In this document: in pieces, positions 52,026 to 59,679 of the stretch
How positions within the stretch are numbered: the first letter of the stretch is position 1
How the letters are laid out: every line of letters begins with the position of its first letter
Assembly: GCF_036378875.1 (NCBI RefSeq)
Contig: NZ_DASUVO010000064.1
Span: 1 to 64,000 of the forward strand
DNA from: Actinophytocola sp036378875
GTDB taxonomy: Bacteria > Actinomycetota > Actinomycetes > Mycobacteriales > Pseudonocardiaceae
Length of the DNA stretch: 64,000 bases
Direction of reading: 5' to 3'
Notes under the pieces: model-generated
Database searches by the model: none
What the model was told of the DNA's origin: nothing
The model's input: only the letters and a program-made list of their open reading frames with translations
Translations under genes and position numbers: made by a program

Positions 52026-52937
52026 TCAGTCGACCGGCTGCCAGAGCTGGAAGTGGGCGCCCTGGTCGTCGACGCATTCGACCAGCAGTCCGTAGGGGCG
52101 GTGGGAGATCTCCTCGGCGGTGCCGCCGGCCACGCGGACCCGTTCGACCGCCGCGGTGATGTCGTCCACCCGGAAGCACAGCTGCACCTCCGGCGTCTCG
52201 TCCTGCGGTGACCACATGCCGAACGGCGGGTTGATGTCCTCGGCTCCCCAGGCGCCCGGTGACGTGCCGGGTGTGAACGGCACCTCCAGCACCGTCTCGT
52301 AGAAGTCCTTCGCGCGGACCGCGTCCGCCGTGACCATGGTCACGTGGGCGATGTCGCCCTGGCGTAGCCGGGTCGCCCGGCCCGGTGGTGTGAGCACCAT
52401 CCAGCGGTGCCCGAACGGGTCGACCAGCACGCCGGTACGACCGTATGGCTCGTCGGTGGGGTCGCGTTCGATCATCGCGCCCCGACGACGTGCCAATACG
52501 ACTGTCTCGTCCACGTCCTGGACCTGGAGGTGCAGGGTGTGGCTGAACGTCGTGGGGGAGTCGGGTGCCAGGACCGGCACCTCGGGATACAAGTCGGACG
52601 ACTCGGCGAACATCAGCACGGCGTCGCCGATGCCGACCTCCATGTGTCCGATTGTGCCGTCGGCGTTGACGTACGGCTCGCCTCGTGGTGCGGCGCCGAA
52701 CACCTCGACGTACCAGTCGAGGGCGGCCCGTGCGTCGGACACGATGATGTAGGGCGTGAGCGTGGGCGGCCACGCCGCGGTATCGCGAGTCACCTGTCCT
52801 GCCATGGTGGTGTCTCCTTGGTCGAGCACGGCGCGGGTCAACCGTTCCCGCAGCCGCGCGGCGAACGACGGGTCCGGGTCCACGGGGACGACAGGCGCGT
52901 GCAGTGACCGCAGCGCCGTGTCGAACGGATCGGTCAT
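52026..52937 (-). CDS. Two-domain VOC (glyoxalase/bleomycin-resistance fold) protein, 303 aa
   Basis: A ~55-residue N-terminal extension (D-P-D-P-S-F-A-A-R-L-R-E-R-L-T-R-A-V) is followed by two VOC modules: T-P-Y-I-I-V-S-D-A-R-A-A-L-D-W-Y near residue 65 with D-P-F-G-H-R-W near 165, and A-H-V-T-M-V-T-A-D near 190 with L-V-E-C-V-D-D-Q-G-A-H-F near the end. ATG overlaps the sigma-factor stop (ATGA), so the two are co-translated. Could bind or modify a small molecule linked to the sigma-factor response; no anti-sigma gene is present. Confidence 0.87.
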   Translation of the reverse strand: MTDPFDTALRSLHAPVVPVDPDPSFAARLRERLTRAVLDQGDTTMAGQVTRDTAAWPPTLTPYIIVSDARAALDWYVEVFGAAPRGEPYVNADGTIGHMEVGIGDAVLMFAESSDLYPEVPVLAPDSPTTFSHTLHLQVQDVDETVVLARRRGAMIERDPTDEPYGRTGVLVDPFGHRWMVLTPPGRATRLRQGDIAHVTMVTADAVRAKDFYETVLEVPFTPGTSPGAWGAEDINPPFGMWSPQDETPEVQLCFRVDDITAAVERVRVAGGTAEEISHRPYGLLVECVDDQGAHFQLWQPVD

Positions 52938-53458
52938 CGTGGGCCTTCCTCCCGGTAGATCCGGCGGAACGCGGCGCGGGCGCGCACCAGCAGCGCTTCG
53001 GTGGCGTGCACGGTCCGGCCGAGGCAGCCGGCGACCTCGGGCACCGGCAGGCCGTCGAGGTAGCGCAGGGTGAGCGCCGCTCGGTGGTGCGGGCCGAGTT
53101 CGGCGAGCGCGATCCTGGCCCGGATGGCGTCCAGTTCCTCGTCCCACGGGTCCTCCACGCCCGCCGCGAGTTCGCCGTCCAGCAGCCGCAGGCCGCGTTC
53201 CTCGCGTTCCTGCCGCCGCCAGTGGTCGGCGAGCTTGTGGCGGGCGACCCCGATGAGCCATGCCACCGAGGGCGCCGTCGCGCCCGGTCGCCTGACCGCC
53301 GACACGGCCGCCAGGAACGTCTCGGCGGTCAGGTCCTCGGCCAGCGGCGCGTCCCGGCAGCGCGCCACCAGGTAGCCGTAGACGTGCGGCAACGCCTCGT
53401 CGTACAGCTCCAGCAACCCGAGCGCGGGGTCGGGTGCCACGCCTTCCCGCGTTCCCAT
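52934..53458 (-). CDS. ECF-type RNA polymerase sigma factor, 174 aa
   Basis: Region 2: L-Y-D-E-A-L-P-H-V-Y-G-Y-L, D-A-P-L-A-E-D-L-T-A-E-T-F-L-A-A and W-L-I-G-V-A-R-H-K-L-A-D-H-W-R. Region 4: L-G-P-H-H-R-A-A-L-T-L-R-Y-L-D-G-L-P-V-P-E-V-A. No C-terminal extension. ATG at 53458. Followed without gap by the VOC protein, a partner seen with some actinobacterial ECF genes in place of an anti-sigma factor. Confidence 0.9.
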   Translation of the reverse strand: MGTREGVAPDPALGLLELYDEALPHVYGYLVARCRDAPLAEDLTAETFLAAVSAVRRPGATAPSVAWLIGVARHKLADHWRRQEREERGLRLLDGELAAGVEDPWDEELDAIRARIALAELGPHHRAALTLRYLDGLPVPEVAGCLGRTVHATEALLVRARAAFRRIYREEGPR

Positions 53459-53532
53459 GTCCTCATCGTCGTCCGGGACACGCCTTCTCCGACGCCCGAA
53501 ATTCGTGATCGGCCTCGATAGGGTGACTGGTC

Positions 53533-54342
53533 GTGCGATCAGAGAACTACGGCGACGTCCTGGGCGGCGGTCGACGCCGCAAGCAGATCCCCGAGGTGGT
53601 CGCCGAGCCGGGGCTCGTCGCCGAGGATCCGGCCAGCGGGTTCTGTGGTGCGGTGGTCCGGTTCGAGCAGGGAAACGTTGTGCTCGAGGACCGGCACGGC
53701 CGCCATCGCCTGTTCCCCCTCACCCCGGCCGGGTTCCTCATCGACGGCAAACCGGTCACCCTGGTACGCCCGACCCGAAATGATCCACCCAAACGGGTGA
53801 TTTCGGCGTCGGGGTCTGTGCGGGTCGGCGGGGTGAAGGCCCGCACGGCACGCGACAGCCGTGTGTGGGTCGAGGGGATCCACGACGCCGAGCTCGTCGA
53901 GCGGGTGTGGGGCCACGATCTGCGGGTCGAGGGTGTGGTGGTGGAGCCGCTGCACGGTGTGGACGACCTGCCCGCGCGGATCGCCGAGTTCGGCACCGCG
54001 GCGCACCGACGGCTGGGGGTGCTGGTCGACCACCTTGTGGCCGGTAGCAAGGAATCCCGGCTTGTCGAGTCCCTGCGCGACCCGAACGTGCTGGTCACCG
54101 GTCACCCGTATGTGGACGTGTGGCAGGCGGTCAAGCCGGGCGCGGTCGGTATCGAGAAGTGGCCGGTCGTGCCGCGCGGCACGCCGTGGAAGGAGGGCGT
54201 CTGCGCGTCCCTGGGTTGGGGTGAGCCGGCGGAGGGATGGCGGCGTGTGCTGGCCGGTGTGCGCAGTTATCGGGACCTGGAGACCCCGCTACTGGGCGCG
54301 GTGGAGCGGCTCATCGATTTCGTGACTACCGGTGAAGAGTAG
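53533..54342 (+). CDS. DUF3097 family protein, 269 aa
   Basis: Typical blocks of this actinobacterial family: N-Y-G-D-V-L, I-P-E-V-V-A-E-P-G-L-V-A-E-D near residues 18-31, A-S-G-F-C-G-A-V-V, and a TOPRIM-like section V-W-V-E-G-I-H-D-A-E-L-V-E-R-V-W-G near 112-128 followed by L-G-V-L-V-D-H-L-V-A-G-S-K-E. The acidic residues suggest metal-dependent nucleic-acid chemistry, unproven. GTG start at 53533. Confidence 0.9.
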   Translation: MRSENYGDVLGGGRRRKQIPEVVAEPGLVAEDPASGFCGAVVRFEQGNVVLEDRHGRHRLFPLTPAGFLIDGKPVTLVRPTRNDPPKRVISASGSVRVGGVKARTARDSRVWVEGIHDAELVERVWGHDLRVEGVVVEPLHGVDDLPARIAEFGTAAHRRLGVLVDHLVAGSKESRLVESLRDPNVLVTGHPYVDVWQAVKPGAVGIEKWPVVPRGTPWKEGVCASLGWGEPAEGWRRVLAGVRSYRDLETPLLGAVERLIDFVTTGEE

Positions 54343-54378
54343 TGACCGGAAGCATCGGGTGGTGCGATCATTGCCCGC

Positions 54379-54807
54379 ATGGCGGCATTGTTCTGGCTCA
54401 TCGGTGGAATCGTGCTGATCGCTGCCGAGATACTGTCCGGGGATTTGTTCCTCCTCATGGTCGGCGTGGGCGCGCTCGCCGGCGCCGGCACGGAGTGGAT
54501 TTCCGGCAACACGCTCGTCAGCTGTGGAGTGTTCGCGCTTGTGTCGATCGGGCTGGTCACCTTCGCCAGACCGTGGCTCAAGCGCCGCCTGCACGGCGAG
54601 CTCGTGCACACCAACGCGGACGCGTTGATCGGTCGCAAGGCGGTGGCGGTGTCGACGGTCGACGCGTCGGGTGGGCAGGTCCGGCTCGACGGGGACGTGT
54701 GGTCGGCGCGGGCGTTCGACGACAATCGGCCGATCCCGCCGGGTCAGTCGGTGACGGTCGTGGAGATCGCGGGTGCCACCGCGGTCGTGTTGGCGGACTC
54801 GGATTGA
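54379..54807 (+). CDS. NfeD-family membrane protein, 142 aa
   Basis: Three hydrophobic helices (residues ~3-20, 24-42, 50-68) are followed by the NfeD OB-fold domain with L-I-G-R-K-A-V-A-V-S-T-V and G-x-V-R-L-D-G-D-V-W-S-A-R. Normally works beside an SPFH protein in membrane microdomain organisation; that partner follows at 54934. ATG start at 54379. Confidence 0.9.
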   Translation: MAALFWLIGGIVLIAAEILSGDLFLLMVGVGALAGAGTEWISGNTLVSCGVFALVSIGLVTFARPWLKRRLHGELVHTNADALIGRKAVAVSTVDASGGQVRLDGDVWSARAFDDNRPIPPGQSVTVVEIAGATAVVLADSD

Positions 54808-54933
54808 CCGGCGCCGGCGTGAGCGCGTGCCAACTTCTGGTTGGACGCGACTTCGAGATGCCCCGACCAGGGGGCATGTTGTGATCTACTTCCTGAACGC
54901 CGGCCACGGAGCGCCGACCGGAGTGGAGGCACG

Positions 54934-56226
54934 TTGAGCATTCTCATCATCGTCGTGGTCGTTGTTCTGTTCGTCATCACGGTCGTGGTGAAGTCGATCC
55001 TGGTGATCCCGCAGGCGCAGTCCGCGGTGATCGAGCGCCTCGGCAGATTCCGGTCGGTGGCCGAGCCGGGGCTCAACTTCCTGGTGCCGTTCCTCGATCG
55101 GGTCCGTGCGCGGATCGACCGCCGCGAGCAGGTCGTGTCGTTCCCGCCGCAGCCGGTGATCACCCAGGACAACCTGACGGTGTCCATTGACACGGTCGTG
55201 TATTTCCAGGTCACCAATCCGCGTGACGCGGTGTATGAGATCTCGGACTACATCGTCGGTGTCGAGCAGCTGACCACCACGACACTGCGCAACGTCGTCG
55301 GTGGCATGAGCCTGGAGGAGACGCTGACGTCCCGCGACTCCATCAACGGGCAGCTGCGCGGCGTGCTGGACGAGGCGACGGGCCGGTGGGGCATCCGGGT
55401 GGCCCGCGTCGAACTGAAGGCCATCGACCCTCCACCGTCCATTCAGGACTCGATGGAGAAGCAGATGCGCGCGGACCGCGAGAAGCGCGCGATGATCCTC
55501 ACCGCGGAAGGTACCCGGGAGGCCGCGATCAAGACCGCGGAAGGCCAGAAGCAGAGCCAGATCCTGGCGGCGGAAGGCGCGAAGCAGGCGGCGATCCTGG
55601 CGTCGGAGGGTGAGCGGCAGTCGCGGATCCTGCGGGCGCAGGGTGAACGCGCGGCACGGTATCTGCAGGCGCAGGGCCAGGCGAAGGCCATCGAGAAGGT
55701 GTTCGACGCCATCAAGGCCGGCAAGCCAACCCCGGAGGTGCTGGCGTACCAGTACCTGCAGACGCTGCCGCAGATGGCGCAGGGCGACGCGAACAAGGTG
55801 TGGATGCTGCCGAACGACTTCGGCAAGGCCTTGGAGGGGTTCGCCCGCGCGTTGGGTGCTCCCGGCCAGGACGGCGTGTTCCGGTACGAGCCGCCGGCCT
55901 ACGACCCGCCGGAGCGCCGCGACAACGACGACGAGGAGATCGCCAGCTGGTTCGACACCTCCACCGACCCGAAGGTCGCTGAGGCCGTCCGCGCGGCGGA
56001 AGCCGTTGCGCGGCAGGAGGTTCCCAGCCCGCTGGGGACCAAACCGGCCGCCATCGAGCGCCCGGCCCTGCCGACTCCGCCGGGTGCGCTGCCGTCCTTC
56101 GACCAGCCGACCGCCTACCAGCAGCCGCAACCGGGTCAGCCGCCGCAGGGTTTCGAGCTGCCGCGCCGGACGTCTGGCCGGCCGAACGAGTCGACGGAAC
56201 TGTCGGACGATCCGCGTTTTCCGTGA
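54934..56226 (+). CDS. SPFH/Band 7 (stomatin-like) membrane protein, 430 aa
   Basis: One N-terminal membrane helix (S-I-L-I-I-V-V-V-V-V-L-F) is followed by the Band 7 domain: V-I-P-Q-A-Q-S-A-V-I-E-R-L-G-R-F, P-G-L-N-F-L-V-P-F, D-R-V-R-A-R-I-D-R-R. A long Ala/Glu/Gln coiled coil (residues ~190-265) comes next, and then a Pro/Gln-rich tail of ~100 residues unusual in length. TTG at 54934 has GGAGG upstream; the longer open frame from 54841 lacks the membrane-first layout. Pairs with NfeD to scaffold membrane domains. Confidence 0.9.
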   Translation: MSILIIVVVVVLFVITVVVKSILVIPQAQSAVIERLGRFRSVAEPGLNFLVPFLDRVRARIDRREQVVSFPPQPVITQDNLTVSIDTVVYFQVTNPRDAVYEISDYIVGVEQLTTTTLRNVVGGMSLEETLTSRDSINGQLRGVLDEATGRWGIRVARVELKAIDPPPSIQDSMEKQMRADREKRAMILTAEGTREAAIKTAEGQKQSQILAAEGAKQAAILASEGERQSRILRAQGERAARYLQAQGQAKAIEKVFDAIKAGKPTPEVLAYQYLQTLPQMAQGDANKVWMLPNDFGKALEGFARALGAPGQDGVFRYEPPAYDPPERRDNDDEEIASWFDTSTDPKVAEAVRAAEAVARQEVPSPLGTKPAAIERPALPTPPGALPSFDQPTAYQQPQPGQPPQGFELPRRTSGRPNESTELSDDPRFP

Positions 56227-56234
56227 CGTTTGAT

Positions 56235-56275
56235 GTGTGGGCCCCGACTCCCTGCCAGGGAGTCGGGGCCCACAC
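56235..56275. terminator. 20-bp stem hairpin terminator after SPFH gene
   Basis: GTGTGGGCCCCGACTCCCTG (56235-56254) is followed, after one base, by its exact complement (56256-56275). The stem begins 8 bases after the SPFH stop. Confidence 0.85.
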
Positions 56276-56280
56276 ACGTT

Positions 56281-56429
56281 GGCCTCCGGCCCCCGATTTC
56301 CAGCCTACCGGGGAGGGCCGACAGAAAACGGGTCGTGCGGCCACGCTTGTGGATAGTCGCGTCCGTTGTGGATAACGCCGCTGAATTGTCGGTGGCGCCT
56401 GGAAGAATGGAAACCGGGGGCCGGAGGCC
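56281..56429. repeat. GC-rich repeat family, inverted pair (copies 4 and 5)
   Basis: Left arm GGCCTCCGGCCCCCGATTTC, CAGCCTACCGG..GGCCGACAG. The right arm, read in reverse complement, is GGCCTCCGGCCCCCGGTTTC, CATTCTTCCAG..CACCGACA. Between them lie TTGTGGATA (56347-56355) and TTGTGGATAA (56366-56375); the second contains the exact complement of the E. coli DnaA box TTATCCACA. The arrangement resembles a small palindromic transposable unit. No gene is present in the gap 56227-56502. Confidence 0.7.
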
Positions 56430-56502
56430 ACCACCTTCCGGGGGTGTTCGCCGTCGGTGGAAGGCGGGGATCAGTCCACGGAACGTGCGGCATAGTGGCC
56501 CG

Positions 56503-56940
56503 ATGACAGAGTTGCGACTCGACGGAGCGGTTCGCCTGCCCGACGGTGCGTGGGTCCGGGGACGAGGCCTGCGCAACCCGATGCCCGACGGCCCACTACC
56601 CGAGTTCGGGCTCTACCTCGGCTCGCGCCGCCTTCAGGCCCGGCATGCCATCGACTGGCCACACGAGTGGATCGACTGGCCCGACTTCCTGCTACCCCGC
56701 GACACGCGCCGCGCTGTCGAGGCCATCCAGAAACTGCACCAGCGGGCACTCGACGGGCAGCGGGTCGAGGTCGCCTGTGGCGGCGGGGTCGGCCGCACCG
56801 GAACCGTCATCGCCTCGCTCGCCGTGCTCGCCGGCGTGCCGGCCGGGGACGCGATCAGCTGGGCCAGGGCCTACTACCACCAGCGGGCGGTCGAAACACC
56901 GTGGCAGCGGCGGTGGATCAGCGCCACGCTCGGACGCTGA
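56503..56940 (+). CDS. Small protein-tyrosine-phosphatase-like protein, 145 aa
   Basis: Contains the C-x5-R phosphatase loop as V-A-C-G-G-G-V-G-R-T-G-T near residues 90-101, with upstream W-P-D-F-L-L-P that could supply the general-acid Asp. Length fits minimal dual-specificity or phytase-like phosphatases. The H before the Cys seen in classic H-C-x5-R loops is replaced by Ala. Cytoplasmic. ATG at 56503 is chosen because upstream sequence belongs to the repeat. Overlaps the converging sucrase-ferredoxin gene by 23 bases. Confidence 0.8.
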   Translation: MTELRLDGAVRLPDGAWVRGRGLRNPMPDGPLPEFGLYLGSRRLQARHAIDWPHEWIDWPDFLLPRDTRRAVEAIQKLHQRALDGQRVEVACGGGVGRTGTVIASLAVLAGVPAGDAISWARAYYHQRAVETPWQRRWISATLGR

Positions 56941-57823
56941 CCGCCTCCAGCGCCACCGCGGGCGCCGGTGCCTTGCCGCAACTCGCCGGTCGGCTCGCCG
57001 CGACCTCCCGCTCCGTCACCGCGACCCGCCACGCCCGGCCGTCGACGTGGGAGACCGTCACCAGCCAGCCGCTCCCGGGCAGGTCGTCGGTGGCCGTCAC
57101 CCACAGCGCGTCCGGATCCTGCTCGTCGACCGCGGACCGCACCGCCAGTTCCGCGACCTGACCTGGCGGTGACCAGGTCGACCGGCCACGGCAGCGCGCC
57201 ACCAGCGGCCCTTCGGTCAGCAGCCGTGTCCCCAACTCGTTGGTCAGTCGACCGTATGAGTACCCGGTCGGTAGCAATACGGCTGTAGGGGCGAACCGGT
57301 GCCCGCCGATGTGCGTGCACTCCCACACCCGGTCCCCGTGGACGGCCGCCAGGTCGGCGACGATCGGGCGGCCGCGCAACGCGCAGCACACGTCTCGACG
57401 GCCGTTCGTGCACACCAGCAACAGCGATTCCGATACAGGCGTACCGAGCAGACCGGGCTCGCCGGCACCGGCCCGGGAGAAGTCCAGCCCCAGCAGCTCC
57501 TTCGGATCGGTCACCGACGTGCGTTCCAGCCAGGTGCGACCCGGCGCGGTGTGTGCGAGATACACCGTCCTCGGCGTCGGGCGGTGCCGGTCCGGGTGGT
57601 TGCCCGGCCGGCGGATCAGCACGACACGCACCCCCGTGCCCGCCGACAGGGCTGCCAGCTCCCGCGCGACGACGTGGTCGAGGTGGCTCGCCGACAACGC
57701 GTCGCGGCCCCACGGCCCCGGCTGCTCGAGCGCCAGCCAGGCCTTCGCCGCCGCCGAGGTGCCAGCCAGCGGTTCCTCGATGGCCTCGGACACTGCCGCG
57801 CATCTGGCGCCGTTCTCGTTCAT
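56918..57823 (-). CDS. Sucrase/ferredoxin-like family protein, 301 aa
   Basis: Thioredoxin-fold [2Fe-2S] ferredoxin-like protein. The cluster-type Cys residues are in L-L-V-C-T-N-G-R-R-D-V-C-C-A-L-R-G near residues 155-171 and C-T-H-I-G-G-H-R-F-A-P near 190-200, which is the family hallmark. The N-terminal part R-C-A-A-V-S-E-A-I-E-E-P-L-A-G-T-S also matches. ATG at 57823; an open frame to 57907 lacks support. Electron-transfer role presumed, partner unknown. Confidence 0.88.
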   Translation of the reverse strand: MNENGARCAAVSEAIEEPLAGTSAAAKAWLALEQPGPWGRDALSASHLDHVVARELAALSAGTGVRVVLIRRPGNHPDRHRPTPRTVYLAHTAPGRTWLERTSVTDPKELLGLDFSRAGAGEPGLLGTPVSESLLLVCTNGRRDVCCALRGRPIVADLAAVHGDRVWECTHIGGHRFAPTAVLLPTGYSYGRLTNELGTRLLTEGPLVARCRGRSTWSPPGQVAELAVRSAVDEQDPDALWVTATDDLPGSGWLVTVSHVDGRAWRVAVTEREVAASRPASCGKAPAPAVALEAVSVRAWR

Positions 57824-57960
57824 CGGACTCCAGCGTCTCACGCTCGGTACCGCCAACAGGGTCATGCCCAACCCCATGGGAGTGAAAACCTGAAGTCGGT
57901 TGGCCACCGGCAGAACAAGTGACCGGAAAACCGGTTACCTCACTCCATAGGGTGGGGATC

Positions 57961-59679
57961 ATGCGCCTGAAGGTCCCCTACGCCGACCCCGGCGTGCCCG
58001 ACGCACGTAGCCCGATGCGGTACCTGTGGTGGCTCGTCATCCGCCAACGGTGGCGGGTCCTGCTCGGCGCGACGCTCGCCACGACCTGGATGGGCCTGCT
58101 CATGCTCCCGCCCTACCTGATAGCCCGTGCCATCGACGACGGGTTACGCGCCCAGGACTTCGGCGCACTCGGGCTCTGGGTCGCCCTGCTCGCGCTGTCC
58201 GGCGCCGTCAACGCGGGGATCGGCGTCGCGCGACACCGCACCATGACCTTCATCCGCAACGACGCCGGCTACCGCACCGTCCAGGTCGTGGTCCGCCACG
58301 CCGTCCGCGTCGGCGCCGAACTGCCGCGCCGGGTCACCTCCGGCGAGGTCGTCAGCATCGGCTCGGCCGACCTCGACCGCATCGCCCACACCATGACCTC
58401 CACCGGACCCGGCGTCGGCGCCATCCTCACCTACGCCGTCGTCGCCGTCCTGCTCGTGTCGATCTCCCCGCTGCTCGCCACCGTCGTGCTGATCGGCGTG
58501 CCGCTGCTCGTGGTCGCCATGGGCCCCCTGCTCAACCGGCTGCGCCGCACCGAGTCCAGCTACCGCGAACACCAGGGCGCGCTCACCGCCCGCGCCGGCG
58601 ACATCGTGGCCGGTCTGCGGGTGCTGTGCGGCATCGGCGGCAAGGACCTGTTCGCGGCCCGGTACCGGCGCGACTCCCAGGACCTGCGCGCCGAGGGCTA
58701 CCGGGTCGGCGCGGTCGCGAGCTGGATCGAAGGCCTCGCCGTCGGCCTGCCCAGCCTGTTCCTCGCCGCCGTCACCTGGCTCTCCGCCCGGATGACCGCG
58801 GCCGGAGAGATCACCGTCGGCGAGATGGTCGCCGTCTACGGATACGTCGCCGTGCTCGCCACGCCGGTGTTCTTCCTCATCGAAGGCGCCCAGGACATCA
58901 GCCGCGGCCTGGTGGCCGCCCGTCGGATCGTCACCGTGCTCAACCTGACCCCCGCCGTGCGAGACAAGTCGACCGTACCGGCGCCCGCGGCACCGGCCGA
59001 CCTGCACGACCCCGGCAGCGGGCTGACCGTGCGGCCCGGTGAGTTCCTCGCCGTCGCGGCCGCCGTGCCAGCACAGGCCACCGACCTCGTCGACCGGCTC
59101 GGCCGCTACACCGACTCGGCCGTCACCTGGGGCGGCGCCCCGCTCGCCGACATGCCGCTCACCGACGTGCGGTCCCGGATCCTGGTCGCGGACAACGACG
59201 CCCACCTGTTCGCCGGCTCCCTGCGACAGACCGTGTCCACACGCGACCAACACGACGACACCATCCACGCCGCGATCCGCGCCGCCATGGCCGACGACAT
59301 CGTCGCCGCCCTCCCGGACGGGGTCGACTCGCTCATCGAGGCCCAGGGCCGATCGGTGTCCGGCGGGCAACGCCAGCGGCTGCGGCTGGTCCGCGCACTG
59401 CTCGCCGACCCGGAGGTGCTTCTGCTCGTCGAGCCCACCTCGGCGGTCGACGCACACACCGAGTCGGTCATCGCCGAACGCCTCACCGAAGCCAGACGGG
59501 GCCGTACGACCGTATTGGTCGGCACGTCACCGCTGCTGCTGGACCGCGCGGACCGCGTCGCATACCTCGTCGACGGTCGGGTCGCGGCCACCGGCAGCCA
59601 CACCGACCTGCTCGCGACCCAGCCCGGCTACCGGGCACTCGCGTTCCGCGGCAGCGACGAGGAGCTCGTCCATGACTGA
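57961..59679 (+). CDS. ABC exporter half with degenerate ATPase (lacks Walker A), 572 aa
   Basis: Six helices (residues ~25-310) plus an ATPase-like domain (~345-565). At the Walker A position (residues ~365-373) it reads A-V-A-A-A-V-P-A-Q-A, with no G-x-x-G-x-G-K-S/T. The Walker B Asp is replaced (L-L-L-V490-E-P) and the switch His is missing (V-G-T-S-P-L). The signature V-S-G-G-Q-R-Q-R (466-473) is intact, as is the D-loop S-A-V-D. It can therefore complete an ATP site only in trans. ATG at 57961 has GGGTGGGGA upstream. Overlaps the partner gene by 8 bases. Confidence 0.9.
   Translation: MRLKVPYADPGVPDARSPMRYLWWLVIRQRWRVLLGATLATTWMGLLMLPPYLIARAIDDGLRAQDFGALGLWVALLALSGAVNAGIGVARHRTMTFIRNDAGYRTVQVVVRHAVRVGAELPRRVTSGEVVSIGSADLDRIAHTMTSTGPGVGAILTYAVVAVLLVSISPLLATVVLIGVPLLVVAMGPLLNRLRRTESSYREHQGALTARAGDIVAGLRVLCGIGGKDLFAARYRRDSQDLRAEGYRVGAVASWIEGLAVGLPSLFLAAVTWLSARMTAAGEITVGEMVAVYGYVAVLATPVFFLIEGAQDISRGLVAARRIVTVLNLTPAVRDKSTVPAPAAPADLHDPGSGLTVRPGEFLAVAAAVPAQATDLVDRLGRYTDSAVTWGGAPLADMPLTDVRSRILVADNDAHLFAGSLRQTVSTRDQHDDTIHAAIRAAMADDIVAALPDGVDSLIEAQGRSVSGGQRQRLRLVRALLADPEVLLLVEPTSAVDAHTESVIAERLTEARRGRTTVLVGTSPLLLDRADRVAYLVDGRVAATGSHTDLLATQPGYRALAFRGSDEELVHD

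Noticed and set aside
56347..56375. DnaA-box-like sites as a replication origin
   Set aside because: Only two nonamers, with no dnaA, dnaN, gyr or rpmH nearby; they belong to a dispersed repeat, not an oriC.
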